Shown here: positions 51,499 through 61,710 of the stretch, piece by piece | How the letters are laid out: the number at the start of each line of letters is the position of its first letter | Numbering within the stretch: the first letter of the stretch is position 1 | Source of the DNA: Gracilaria gracilis | Lineage: Eukaryota > Rhodophyta > Florideophyceae > Gracilariales > Gracilariaceae | Reading direction: 5' to 3' | DNA: 64,000 nucleotides | Assembly: GCA_030374805.1 (NCBI GenBank) | Contig: JARGSG010000032.1 | Span: 496,001-560,000 of the forward strand | Position numbers and translations under genes: made by a program | The notes under the pieces: model-generated | Told to the model about the DNA's origin: nothing | Seen by the model: the letters and a program-made list of their open reading frames with translations, nothing else | Database searches by the model: none

Positions 51499-53203
51499 AG
51501 AAGGAATTCAGGACCGATTTGATCGTGTAAGAGACCGCCTGGAGATGCTGGAGCAAACCCTTCCTATGGATACTGCCACTCCGGCAGCGCCGGTCGCTGT
51601 ATCGCACAGGGCCAAGAACTCGGCACGCGAGAAGAACTGCCGCAGGCGGAAGGGCCAACAGGACAATCAGGGTTAAGACTCGTCGACTTCGTCGGATGCG
51701 GGCCCGAACAATTTGGGCAATGCCGACTCGTCAGATTCGTCGTCTGACGAAGACCTTGCTATACAAGCGTCACGCTCTAAGCGGTCTGCAGTCACGCAAG
51801 GTGCGGTTCGTGCTCATACAAAAGGACGGAAGCACGCGGGCTTGAAAGTCCCGAAGCCCACCAACCCTCTCTACGAGAAGCTGTTGCCATACCGATATTA
51901 CCGTTTGGAAGACTCTCCTTTGGATCGAACACCCCGTGGTACGGGCAAGGTGAAGGACTGCATCAAACGGATGCAGCTCTCGCTTCGCAACCAGTTGTTT
52001 ACTGGAGAAAACCCAATCTTGGTGCTAGATGTTCTCGCCCGCTTCGTCGCGAAAGCCGATATACTCGGGATGAATGAGGGACAGGCCTACATTGCCTTAC
52101 CGTACTTCTTACGTGGTGTGGCTGAGGACCAGTATCACTCAGTAAGAGGTTTTTCGCGTGCCTTCGAAGGAGGGGTTACTTGTTGGCCCGAAGCGGTGCA
52201 ATACCGGCTACGGTCATACGTCATGAATGGTGCTATTCAGTCGGCGATACTCGCTTTGCAAGACACACGTCAACGCTCAGGCGTGATGGAGACCGATTTT
52301 TCGGTACGCCTGAACAAGGCTTTCCACCGTTGTGGAAATGTCTATCCCGCTGCAGAGCGTTGTACGATGTTCATCGACGGACTCGACCCGGCTTTCTGGA
52401 TTTTGGTCGCCCGCTATCGCGAGGACAGGAGGAAGATCACCTACCTGGAGCTCATCCAGTATGCAAGAGCCCAAGGTGGCTCTTTCCGCGCCAGAGCTCC
52501 GTCTACTCGGTCTAAGTCCGCCAAGGGGTTGTTGATGGAAATTAAATCCCCATCTCTGTCGCTCGTCGCGGATTACGCACCTCCGAAGGAGTGCGATAAC
52601 GTCCAGCTTGCTTATGGCGATATCGCCTCCATTCCGAAAACGGACCTCCCGTCGACGACGGACTGCTCTTTCGAGACCGCCCAGGAAGAAACCGTTCTTT
52701 ATGCCGATGCCCCCCGAGTTCGCGGGCCTTACATCTCGTACTCGAACGGAGGAACCCGCTTCCAACGACCAGGATGGCAGAACAGCCGCCCAGCGGGACG
52801 TTTCACGGATAACCGGAATGGGCCCCTTCGAAAGGGTAGGCAAGAATTGATAGCGCTGATATGCCGTCTCTGCTATACCCATGGTGACACGTCACCCTCG
52901 TGCCTCCTCTTCCTGAGAGACCTGGGCAAGGTGACGGTGAACTATGAGGCCCTCACTCCAGAGGAGAAGCGTTCCGTCCCAATGACGTCGTATCTCCTGG
53001 CCAAGACGGACTTCGCCCACGTTGTACCGACCGCGCCGACATACCAGCGTGCTCCGGCACAGCCAGCTCATATGGTAGCACCGGTACACCGCGTCGTGGA
53101 CGATCCAAACACCGCTGTTGCAGGACCCCGAGGCCAACGTGCCCAAGCACTCGTGGTCGAGAAACCTGAGCAGCCGCCGCAGGCGGAAGCCCAGGGAAAC
53201 TAA
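51499..53203 (+). pseudogene. Gypsy element 2 gag
   Basis: A frame from about 51499 (a coiled-coil-like start, EGIQDRFDRVRDRLEMLEQTL) is interrupted by TAA at 51674-51676 and continues to 53203. The main part is a capsid-like helical region (residues ~60-250 from 51713, e.g. FVAKADILGMNEGQAYIALP, FSVRLNKAFHRCGNVY, YLELIQYARAQGGSF), then an unstructured region and a zinc-knuckle variant, CRLCYTHGDTSPSC (CX2CX2HX6C), near 52860. The Ser/Asp-rich stretch near 51720 would be the acidic N-terminus. Gag packages element RNA into particles. The protease frame follows 248 bases later in another phase. Confidence 0.75.
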
Positions 53204-53450
53204 ACGAGGGGGTCTCCCATTCGGGAGAGACGTCCTCAGAGCAGAAGCTGCTGACGTCCGAGGTGACGCCGCCTCGCTCTCCGGTGAAGAACCTTTCGAG
53301 AAAGACACCGCTGACGCGGACTCGGAACACTTGGGTGTTCTCCGTCGACCGTGGATACGCGTAAAGAAAAAGCGGTTCCCGGATAGAGTCCTCGTGATGG
53401 CCAAGCGTAACTAAAAAGTTTAAGCCGACCTTGGCCTCAGTACCCAGTTT

Positions 53451-54460
53451 ATGGTGCGCATTCGCACGGTATTAGACACCGGTGCAGGGCCGAACTTCAT
53501 CGTGGACTCCCTTCTGCCACCGCTGGTGCGGACACGTATTCGCCGCGAAGCGACGCCCGAAGTCGCGGACGCAAATAACAACCCGTTAACAACGGTGGGA
53601 ACAATCGACTTAGTCATGCGTTTGGGGACCTCCGTGGTCAAGCTCGACTTTGTGGTATGTCGGTCATTGGGTGCCCCAGTTATTTTGGGATGTGATTACT
53701 GCGACAGATTCGTCGACGCAATCAGACCCCGCCTCAGGCGTGTGGAATTTGAAGACGGTTCGTCGGTCCCGATAGTTCGTCGTCCGCTAAAGCGTGCATC
53801 GAGGAAACAAGTTCCACTACCTGCTGCGCAGGAACCACCACCGGCAACTCGCGAGTCCACAAAACTCCGCGTTGCAGCGTCGGTATGCATTCCACCAGAA
53901 TCCCAAGTAATGGTGCAGGTCCATTCCCGTCAACACGGCCTTCGGGTTATTCAACCCATTTCCTCTTTGTACGAGAAATATCATCTCGCAGTGGCGAACG
54001 GTGTGGCACAGGTGTCACCGAATGCTCCTTTCCGGACACTTGTTGCCAATCTTGGCAACAACCCCCAGTATCTGGTAAAGAACCAAGTCATCGGATCGGT
54101 CACACCGCACCCACTCGCGATGCTCTTTACCCGAATGAAGGCTACCGATGTCCTTGGTTTGGTTTCCTCAAAAAAGGGCGACAATCCGGGACACTCCGAC
54201 GTTCCGTCTAAGGAGAAGGAGGATACTCCCGTTTCAACTACTGTTTCAACGGATAAATTGCCAAGTGATTCAGAAACCGCGCCTGCGCCTGCATCCGATA
54301 CGGAACACGGCCCAAAGAGGTATAATCGGATTGATCCCGCTCTTGAGGAGCTCGTTCTCGGCCACGTGCCGGAATCACACCGTGAACGTCTGAGAGACAT
54401 TTTACGGGAAGTTACCCCAATTTGGGATGGATCTCTTGGTGAGATAAATACATCGAACAC
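53451..54460 (+). pseudogene. Gypsy element 2 protease and linker
   Basis: The frame starts with VRIRTVLDTGAGPNFI, where DTGAG is the aspartic protease active site, and contains VILGCDYCDRF, the usual C-terminal flap region. A Lys/Arg/Pro-rich linker and the conserved block before reverse transcriptase follow (DPALEELVLGHVPESHRERL). The pol frame proper is entered near 54460 by a phase change, after which LPDARPVWQPPYKAGPKTRE precedes RT. The frame of this segment ends at a chance stop (54543-54545). Confidence 0.8.
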
Positions 54461-54469
54461 CGGGTTGAT

Positions 54470-57400
54470 TTGCTACCTGACGCGCGACCCGTTTGGCAAC
54501 CCCCTTACAAGGCAGGACCGAAGACTCGGGAAGATGAGCAGTTAGAAGTGGAAAAGATGCTCTGCGCAGGTGTGATTGAGCCCGCTCAGTCACCCTGGGC
54601 ATCCCCAGTAGTACTGGCAATCAAGTCTGACGGAACCTGGAGGTTCTGTGTCGACTACCGCCGGCTCAATGCCGTGACGATCAGGGACACGTACCTAATC
54701 CCTCGTATGGAGGAGCGCATCGATTCGCTCGGAAACGCAACCGTATTCACGGCATTGGACGCCAATTTGGGATATTGGCAAGTCCCTGTAAGGGAGGAAG
54801 ACCTCGATAAGACCGCGTTTGTATGCCACTCTGGATCTTTCCGCTTCAAGCGTATGCAGTTTGGTCTCACCAACGCCCCCGCTACATTTGAACGTGCTAT
54901 CGACATTTTGTTGAACCGCTTTAAGTGACGGACGTGTCTAGTTTACCTAAATGACATAATTGTCTTCTCCAGTAATCTGGACGATCATATCATCCACGTA
55001 AGGAAGGTAATGACCACACTGCGTGACGCAGGAATTTCCCTCAAGCTGAGGAAGTGTGAACTCTTCTCAGACTCCGTAAAGTACCTGGGCCATGTTATCC
55101 GTCCAGGACAGTTGTCGATCGAGGACGCTCGAGTGAAGTCGCTTACCAAGGCGAAGGAACCGCGAACCCAAACGTAATTGCACTCTTTCTTGGGATTGGT
55201 CAACGTCTACCAACGGTTCGTCCCGAATTTCTCGGATACCGTGGCACCTCTCAACGCAATACTGCGAAAAGGCCAGCCACCGAAACTAGTACCCTTCACG
55301 CCTGTCGAGACAGAGGCGTTTAACTCCTTGAAGGAGGCTGTCACATCTGCTCCGATTCTATCGTTGCCAAAACCCGGACTACCGTACTCCGTGGACACGG
55401 ATTCGAGCGAATACCAAGTGGGTTGTGCTCTTTTCCAAACCACCCCCGAAGGAGAACGTAAGCCCATTGGTTACTGGTCGCGTTCGCTCAACGTTCATGA
55501 ACGGAATTTCTCCGTTTCGGAGAAAGAGTGCCTCGCCGTTGCGTGGGTTTTGGCAGCTCTCCGCCCCTATCTTATGGGTGTGAACTTTACCGTGTACACG
55601 GATCGTTCCTCGCTGAGGTGGTTAATGAACATCTCCGACCCGTCGGGACGCCACATGCGATGGAGGCTCCGCCTAGCAGAATTCGACTTTCAAGTCGTGT
55701 ATAAGAAAGGAGCGCTGAACACGCAAGCCGACGCACTGTCGAGATTACCCACGAATGGGGAAGCTCTCCCCTCGGGAGACGATGAGATCCTTTATTTCGT
55801 CGCTGACGAGGTGGACACGGAAGATCTGGAAGGTGAACTCGACTTTTGGCCAGAAGACTGGGAATTCGACGACGAATTGGACGAACTACTCGTGACAAAC
55901 GAGAATGGGGCTAACAAGCCCGTACCGGGGAATTTTGTCCCGGTAACACCGGATGAAATGATCCGAAAACAACATGGCGACACGTTCTGCGTGCGCATTC
56001 GTGCCCGTTTAAACGGAGGTGCAACCCTCCCATTTGAGGGTAATGACGTCGGCTATATCGTTAGAACGGTCGAGTCTAACCCACAAGTGGTGGTGCCTCA
56101 CACGCTGCCGGCGCGGGTACTTCAACTGTCTTATTACGCGAGGTTGAGTGGCCACGCAGGTGGACGGAAGTTATACTTAACCCTGCGAAGGGATTTTTAC
56201 TGGCCCGCCATGGCGGTTGATTGCTAAGCAACGGTGCGGCTCTGCACTGAATGCGCGAAAAACCGGGTTAAACTCCGGAAGAACTCCAAGAGGATGAGAG
56301 TATTCCCCGTAAGGGCGCCCCTCGAGTTTCTCGCAATCGATATACTCGGACCCCTCCTGATGACCCGGAGAGGTCACAAGTTTTTGCTCGTAATAACGGA
56401 TCGTTTCTCGAAACTGGTTCAGACTGTCCCTTTGAAGAGGATCACCGCTTTCACGGTAGCCCAGGCCTTTGTGAAGCACTGGATTTTCGTCTACGGTCCG
56501 CCGGTTTAGGTACTCTACGATAACGGGAAACAGTTCGCATCGCGGTTTCTCCAGGATGTATGTCGCATCGTGGATGTAAAGAACCTGTTCACTACAACCT
56601 ACCATCCCCAGTGTAATGGGCAAGTCGAACGGTTCAACCGGACGATGCTAGCATCACTCCGTTCTTACGTGGCCGATCACCCAAAGACATGGGACCTGTA
56701 CACTGACGCGGTGACGTTCGCGTACAACACGCAGCTACATAGAATTACCGATGTTTCACCGTTCGAGTTAGTACTCTCCCATACCCCCCTCCAGTGGCGT
56801 TGGAAGCACAGCCTACGCTGGGTAATTTCCCCTCTGTGGATGACAACCGCCAGAAAATGGAAGCAATGGCTATCAAAGTTGGTACCCGCCACTCGCCAAT
56901 CCATGGCGAGGGCTCAAGCCGCTTACAAGCGTGATTTCGATGTTCGCCTGCGAGGAAGTACCACACCGCCAGTTAAGGCGGGTACCTACTTCTTCGTACG
57001 CAAAGAACACTATAACCCTGATAGGGAGAAACGCCATAAGCTCTCGCCCGTGGCGGATGGACCATTCAAGGTAGTCTCCGTCGCGGAGGACACAGTGGTA
57101 CTGGAAATCAAGGACGCGCAGAAGTTGATCTCCCGCGATCCCGTGGTCTTGGCCCCACCACCATCTTCTAAGGTCATGCTGGCCACTGCCAGCCTCTTGT
57201 CTACGGAATCAACAACCCCCAAAACAATCGTGCGGAATCGCCCGCTGATTCTACCACACCCGAACCGGGGACTGTCAGACCTACCGATGGAATTGGATAC
57301 GCCGATGATATCAGAAAACTTTGTTTGCCAGAATGGCCATTATTCTGTTCAACCCGCTCGCGGGGACTCTACCCGCGTAGCTTAACGCTCTACCCCATCT

Positions 57401-57946
57401 TCCGCCGCTCCGCCTAAGGAGGGGGAGTAGGTCACTTCCCCTGAAGGTAATTCGCCGTCGCAACGGGAAGAAGACATCCGTGGTACACGGCAGGCCGTTG
57501 CCACACCGGAAATCTCGTCAGACACGCCGCTTCAGGCGCGGGAACCCAGCGCGTCCGGTTTGTAAGGCCCGAATACGGGAAACATAACCACGCCGCAAGC
57601 GGAGGAGCTACACGCTGAAGCGGACAGAACAGCCACACCATTGCCCAAGGCGAGCCGTGATCGTGTCTTGGTACCAGCCCAGCTGGGCGGTAAGAAACCA
57701 ACCCCACCGGGGACCGCTCCGAACAATCGGTCGCACGCGCCTACCGCAACGGCGAACGTGGCGCTGAAACCCACCGCTGGACGCCGGATGGCAACCCCTG
57801 TACAAAGGGAGTACGACACCGCAAAGCCACGCACCCTCTGTGTTCTGCAAATTGTAATAATGTGTGCTATGTGTGAAATAGTTGCTAGTTTTAGGCGTTA
57901 TCTAGGCGCGCGGGGGGGTAGGAGAGGCTGGCACTCAAAAAACTAA
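54470..57946 (+). pseudogene. Gypsy element 2 RT, RNase H, integrase: one phase, seven stops
   Basis: A single phase holds across 3.4 kb. RT: SPWASPVVLAIKSDGTWRF, LDANLGYWQ, FKRMQFGLTNAPATFER, with the active site read as YLND instead of YLDD (54945). RNase H: YSVDTDSSEYQVG, SEKECLAVAWVL, VYTDRSSLRWL, TQADALSRL. Integrase: LSGHAGGRKLYLTLRRDFYWP, C-x2-C in LCTECA, LAIDILGPLLM, LYDNGKQFAS, CNGQVERFNRTM; the C-terminal barrel is GPFKVVSVAEDTVVLEI, then a Pro-rich tail. Stops: 54926-54928 TGA (Trp expected), 55175-55177 TAA (Gln expected), 56225-56227 TAA, 56507-56509 TAG (Gln expected), 57383-57385 TAA, 57428-57430 TAG and 57563-57565 TAA. No frameshift was found inside. Inactive. Confidence 0.88.
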
Positions 57947-58217
57947 CAAATTTTGGAATATTGTATTCCATCTCGCGCAGTTTATTGCTAGGGTCTCCTA
58001 GTATTTCGAGAGGTTTGACTCGCAACTCACCCCAACTACACTCTTTTCCACGACCCTCTCCAAATTTTCCATCCGTGCTAGTTCCAATTTCCATTTCGCC
58101 CGAAAATGCGAAGCAATTGCCAACCCAGCCACCCTGTGACATCCGTTCATTCCTTCCCATCTCCACCTCCACTCAACACCGCCACCCCCTTACCATACTT
58201 TAGTCGATTTCCGCACC

Positions 58218-59324
58218 TCACGCGTTCGGATCCTGCGTTTCCGTCTCCTCAAACGTCATCTCGTAGAAGTTCCGCGGGCAGCTCTTCCCATTCTCATACA
58301 CCCTCCTCGCCCCAGAACGGCTCCCCATACCACCCATCCTCCGCTCCCTCTGCTCTTCCAGTATGCGCTCCGCCGTCTGCACCGCATGCGCCGCGCTTCG
58401 AAACCCAGTCAATGTCGCAACCCCCAGCCCCGGCCGCACCTCCTCTCCTGCCACCTTCCCTCCCTCCTTGCGTCTCTTCTTCAAGCGACTACCCACTTCC
58501 TTAGTCTTTGGCGTCACAGGCGATCCCTTCTCAACCTTCATTCCTCCCTTGGCACAACTTCCTCCCACCTCCCCTCCTGTCCCCGTCAGCATCTCCTTCA
58601 CCTCCACCAACAAAAACCGCGCCTTTTACACCTCTCCAATCTGCATCTCCAGCATCTCCAACCTCCCCTTCAGCATCACATTCTCCTCCTTCAGCTCCCG
58701 TATCTCCTTCCCTACGCATTCCACCATCCCATCCGAATGACGATCCATCTCCATTCCCAGCACCTTCAAACCATTCCGCAAATTAGATATTGCTTCCAAT
58801 GACACCCCATTCTCCCCCTCACTCAACACCACCCTTCCCATCTTCACCACACTCTCCGCAATACAATCATCCATTCGCTCCTTCATCACAACTCCCAACA
58901 ACCTCACCCGCTCCTTCATTTCCCCCGTAAATTGCTCTTTCCTATCTCCTGCTCCACCTCCACCCTCCATGTGCTCCCCAATCCCCAACTAGCTCAGGTG
59001 CACCGCCCCTTTCCTCCATATCCCATCCTTCTCTCCCTTCTCCTCCACCACCTTCAAGCCCACATCCGCAGCCCCTGCCTTCCCCACAGCCACAACCTCC
59101 TTTTCTCGTGACCCTCCATCCACCCGCGCAACCTCGGTCACTTCCCGCTTCCGAGACGGCGTTCCTCCGATCTCCTTCCCTTCCAGGAATGCAAGAAGCT
59201 TCTCGTCCTTCACGTATCCGTTCGACATCTTAGAAAACCCAAAAGCGTCACCGAAAGCAAGAATTCGGTGCCATACGGTGCAATCGACGCCATCCTCGTT
59301 TTCCCCACCACTGCCTATGCGCAC
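58218..59324 (-). pseudogene. Unrecognised coiled-coil, basic protein with two stops
   Basis: One minus-strand phase of 369 codons runs from about 59324 (a good internal ATG near 59229, MSNGYVKDEKLLAFLEGKE) to TAG at 58218, with TAG at 58989-58991 and TAA at 58626-58628. Blocks are a Lys/Glu/Gly-rich N-terminal region, a central coiled coil (VECVGKEIRELKEENVMLKGRLEML) preceded by a helical stretch with methionines, and a basic C-terminal region (SRLKKRRKEGGK, then SAAHAVQTAERILEEQRERR). No family recognised. The coding strand is almost free of C in places. It points away from the palindrome cluster, divergent from the frame at 61711, so both could belong to one element. Confidence 0.4.
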
Positions 59325-59529
59325 GGCCTATATCTGCAACCACAACTTACCCCTTTCTGTTCCGACCGGTTTCGCGCCAAAACCGTCACTGTACTGTACG
59401 CCTCGCCAGAACTCCACTATTTAACCCCCACCCTGTCTCCCTTGATGCTCGCACATCCTCTCCAGTCACTCCCTCTTGACCGGCGACGTGTTCTTCTTCC
59501 GCCATACCCTCACTTGGTTCTGAGAAAAG

Positions 59530-59640
59530 CAAAACACGGGTGGTTGCATACTTGGAACCATCAGTGCGCCGTTGACAGCAAACCTAGGTGTCGTGGCGCT
59601 TCATCGGTGCACCGATGAAGCGCCATGACGCCCGGGCCGT
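59530..59640. repeat. Palindrome element, isolated copy 1
   Basis: A perfect 32-bp palindrome at 59594-59625 (arm TGGCGCTTCATCGGTG). The bases to its left (GGTTGCATACTTGGAACC..GCGCCGTTGACAGC) match the spacer of the tandem array at 60826-61440. Confidence 0.95.
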
Positions 59641-59836
59641 GGTGAAGACAACATACCTGCGTAAGTTACTGTAGAATGTAGTACAGGGGGCTGTGAAACA
59701 GATCCGAACGGGAGTTAGTTGTACATGGCTGCGATGTTTCTGCAAACGCGATATCCAGTAGTAGTAGCACGTGTGCCCCGGATACAGATATTCAGGACCA
59801 ACCGGGGCGACAGGGCAAAAAAAATTTTAATTTTTT

Positions 59837-59910
59837 GGACAGCGGCCCGATATGCAGTGGCGCTTCATCAGTGCACTGATGAAGCGCCGCGACACCCGGG
59901 TCCGCTGTCC
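59837..59910. repeat. Palindrome element, isolated copy 2 (74 bp)
   Basis: The core 59859-59888 is a perfect 30-bp palindrome (GGCGCTTCATCAGTG arm). The outer ends are GGACAGCGG and CCGCTGTCC, exact reverse complements, so the whole 74 bases can fold into one long imperfect hairpin. It is flanked by A/T-rich DNA on the left. Confidence 0.95.
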
Positions 59911-60394
59911 GGGGGGTGGTCTAGACCAACTGTCCTGGATGCGTTTGGAGGGATTGAAAACCACCCTAACACACTAATTTAGGGTGTTTCCAGAGCATCC
60001 GCAGCAATGCTCACTATACTAACGTGACTAATAAATGCAGCCCCATAAGTGTCTTACTAGGCTCAAAGTCCCCATGAAGAAGGATTTAACTTCATGCGAG
60101 CTTATTATGTAAAGGAATGACTTATATGATGTTTGCGCACGAGCATTCGTGCGTGACAGTAGTCTGTAGAGATGCGCGTGTTTCGCCTACGGCTATACAG
60201 CGATATGTATCGAGCGGACGGTGTCCGCGCCAGACAGTCGCCCCTGTGACGTTAGTGTAGAATTGAAACAATTCTATTGCTATATGTACTTATATTATTA
60301 CTTGGATTTTAGAAAGACCAATATCTTGGTGGAAGAGTAAAAGTTTCATTCTCTTAGGGAAAGGTTCGTATTACATTCTTCGGAAAACACGACG

Positions 60395-60785
60395 ACTGGG
60401 CAATGGCCAGGAGTGCAATGGCGCTTCATAGTTGCATCTATGAACCACAGCTCACCTCGGTCTACCGTCTACCGCTTGAATGCGCAGTAGCGGGTCGCAC
60501 AAAGTGTTCCCTGGTCGACACTCCGACAAAGCAGACCTACAAGAACTCCAGCTTTATCTTTCATGGCGCGCCGAGAGGGGATCAAGAGAAAGTGGTACTT
60601 CATCTATGGCAGGTGATGCGTCAAAAAGATGTTAAGGAAAGCTTGAAGACGCGAGAGGGTTTAGGGGTTTGATGTGGAGATATACGCGATGTTACTAATA
60701 AAGACAAGTAGGCCAGTAGACTGGGGTCTCATTGCGCTTCATCGCTGCGCCAATGGAGCGCCACGCCACACCGGACGGCTGTCCA
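60395..60785. repeat. Two decayed palindrome copies (near 60419 and 60733)
   Basis: 60419-60449 keeps TGGCGCTTCAT and a changed right arm; 60733-60763 keeps GCGCTTCATCG and GGAGCGCCA. Both have several mismatches. Between them a short frame (60403-60672) has no motif. Confidence 0.75.
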
Positions 60786-60825
60786 AAACACATTATGTAA
60801 TTCGAATTAATTAAAACGACAGCCT

Positions 60826-61440
60826 GGGACAGCGGACTCGGGTGTCGTGGCGCTTCATCAGTGCACTGATGAAGCACCACTGCACATCGGTCCGCTGTCC
60901 CAACGCCCCGTGTGTGGCAAACCTGTGGTAGTGGCATACGTGGAACAACCAGCGCGCCGATGATAGCGGACCCGGGTGTCGTGGCGCTTCATCGGTGCAC
61001 CGATGAAGCGCCACGCCACCTTGGTTCGCTGTCCGAACGCCCAGTGTTTGGCAAACCTGTGGTAGTGGCATACGTGGCACCACCGGCGCGCCGTTGAAAG
61101 TGGACCCGGGTGTCATGGCGCTTCATCGTTGCACCGATGAAGCGCCCACGCCCACCCTGGTCCGGTTTCTCAACGCCCCGTGTATGCCAAACCTGTGGTA
61201 GTGGCATACGTGGCACCACCAGCGCGACGATCACAGCGGACCCGGGTGTCGTGGCGCTTCATCGGTGCAACCGATGAAGCGCCAAGCCACCTTGGTCCGC
61301 TGTCCCAACGCGCTGTTTGTGGCAAACCTGTGTTAATGGCATACGGGGCACCACCAACGCGCTGTTGCCAGCGGACTAGGGCGCCGTGGCGCTTCATCGG
61401 TGCACCGATGAAGCGCCACCGCACCCGAGTCCGCTGTTCG
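60826..61440. repeat. Tandem array of five palindromic units, ~135-bp period
   Basis: Cores start at 60847, 60981, 61116, 61251 and 61386. Those at 60981-61014 and 61386-61419 are perfect 34-bp palindromes (arm GTGGCGCTTCATCGGTG). The first unit is a 76-bp palindrome (60826-60901) with 12-bp exact terminal arms GGGACAGCGGAC / GTCCGCTGTCCC. The spacers share GTGGCAAACCTGTGGTAGTGGCATACGTGG..CACC..CAGCGCG. The array ends at 61440 beside an A run. Confidence 0.97.
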
Positions 61441-61710
61441 AAAAAAATTGGGACTTGGCTCTCATTCTTGATCCCGCTGAGGACGAGGAGTGTTTGCGAG
61501 GTCTATAGGCAACTCCCTTTGTGTAGCTGCACGATTTGTAGTTTCCAATGATTTACACAGGTTCTGTAAACTGACCGTTATTGATTCCGCTATTCCATTC
61601 ATCATACTCCCTTCCGTGTCCAACCATCCTCGCTTTCTCACACCGTTCTCTAAATCCCCTTTAATCTCCAATTTATTTGTCTTTCCTGTTTTCTTTCCTC
61701 AACTTGGGCA

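Larger units (their letters stand above)
51499..57946 (+). mobile_element. Ty3/gypsy element 2, decayed
   Basis: Gag, protease, reverse transcriptase, RNase H and integrase in standard order on the plus strand. I could not find LTRs on either side. The polyprotein sequence is well conserved but broken by stops and by two phase changes (between gag and protease, and near 54460). It is related to element 1 but clearly distinct, and no chromodomain is evident after integrase. Confidence 0.88.

Noticed and set aside
59859..60880. Hammerhead ribozyme (CTGATGA in two palindrome copies)
   Set aside because: Only two copies have CTGATGA, the rest have CCGATGA; no GAAA core or matching stems at the right spacing were found.
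60826..61440. CRISPR array
   Set aside because: Repeats and spacers are both conserved, the unit is ~135 bp, no cas genes are present and the context is eukaryotic.
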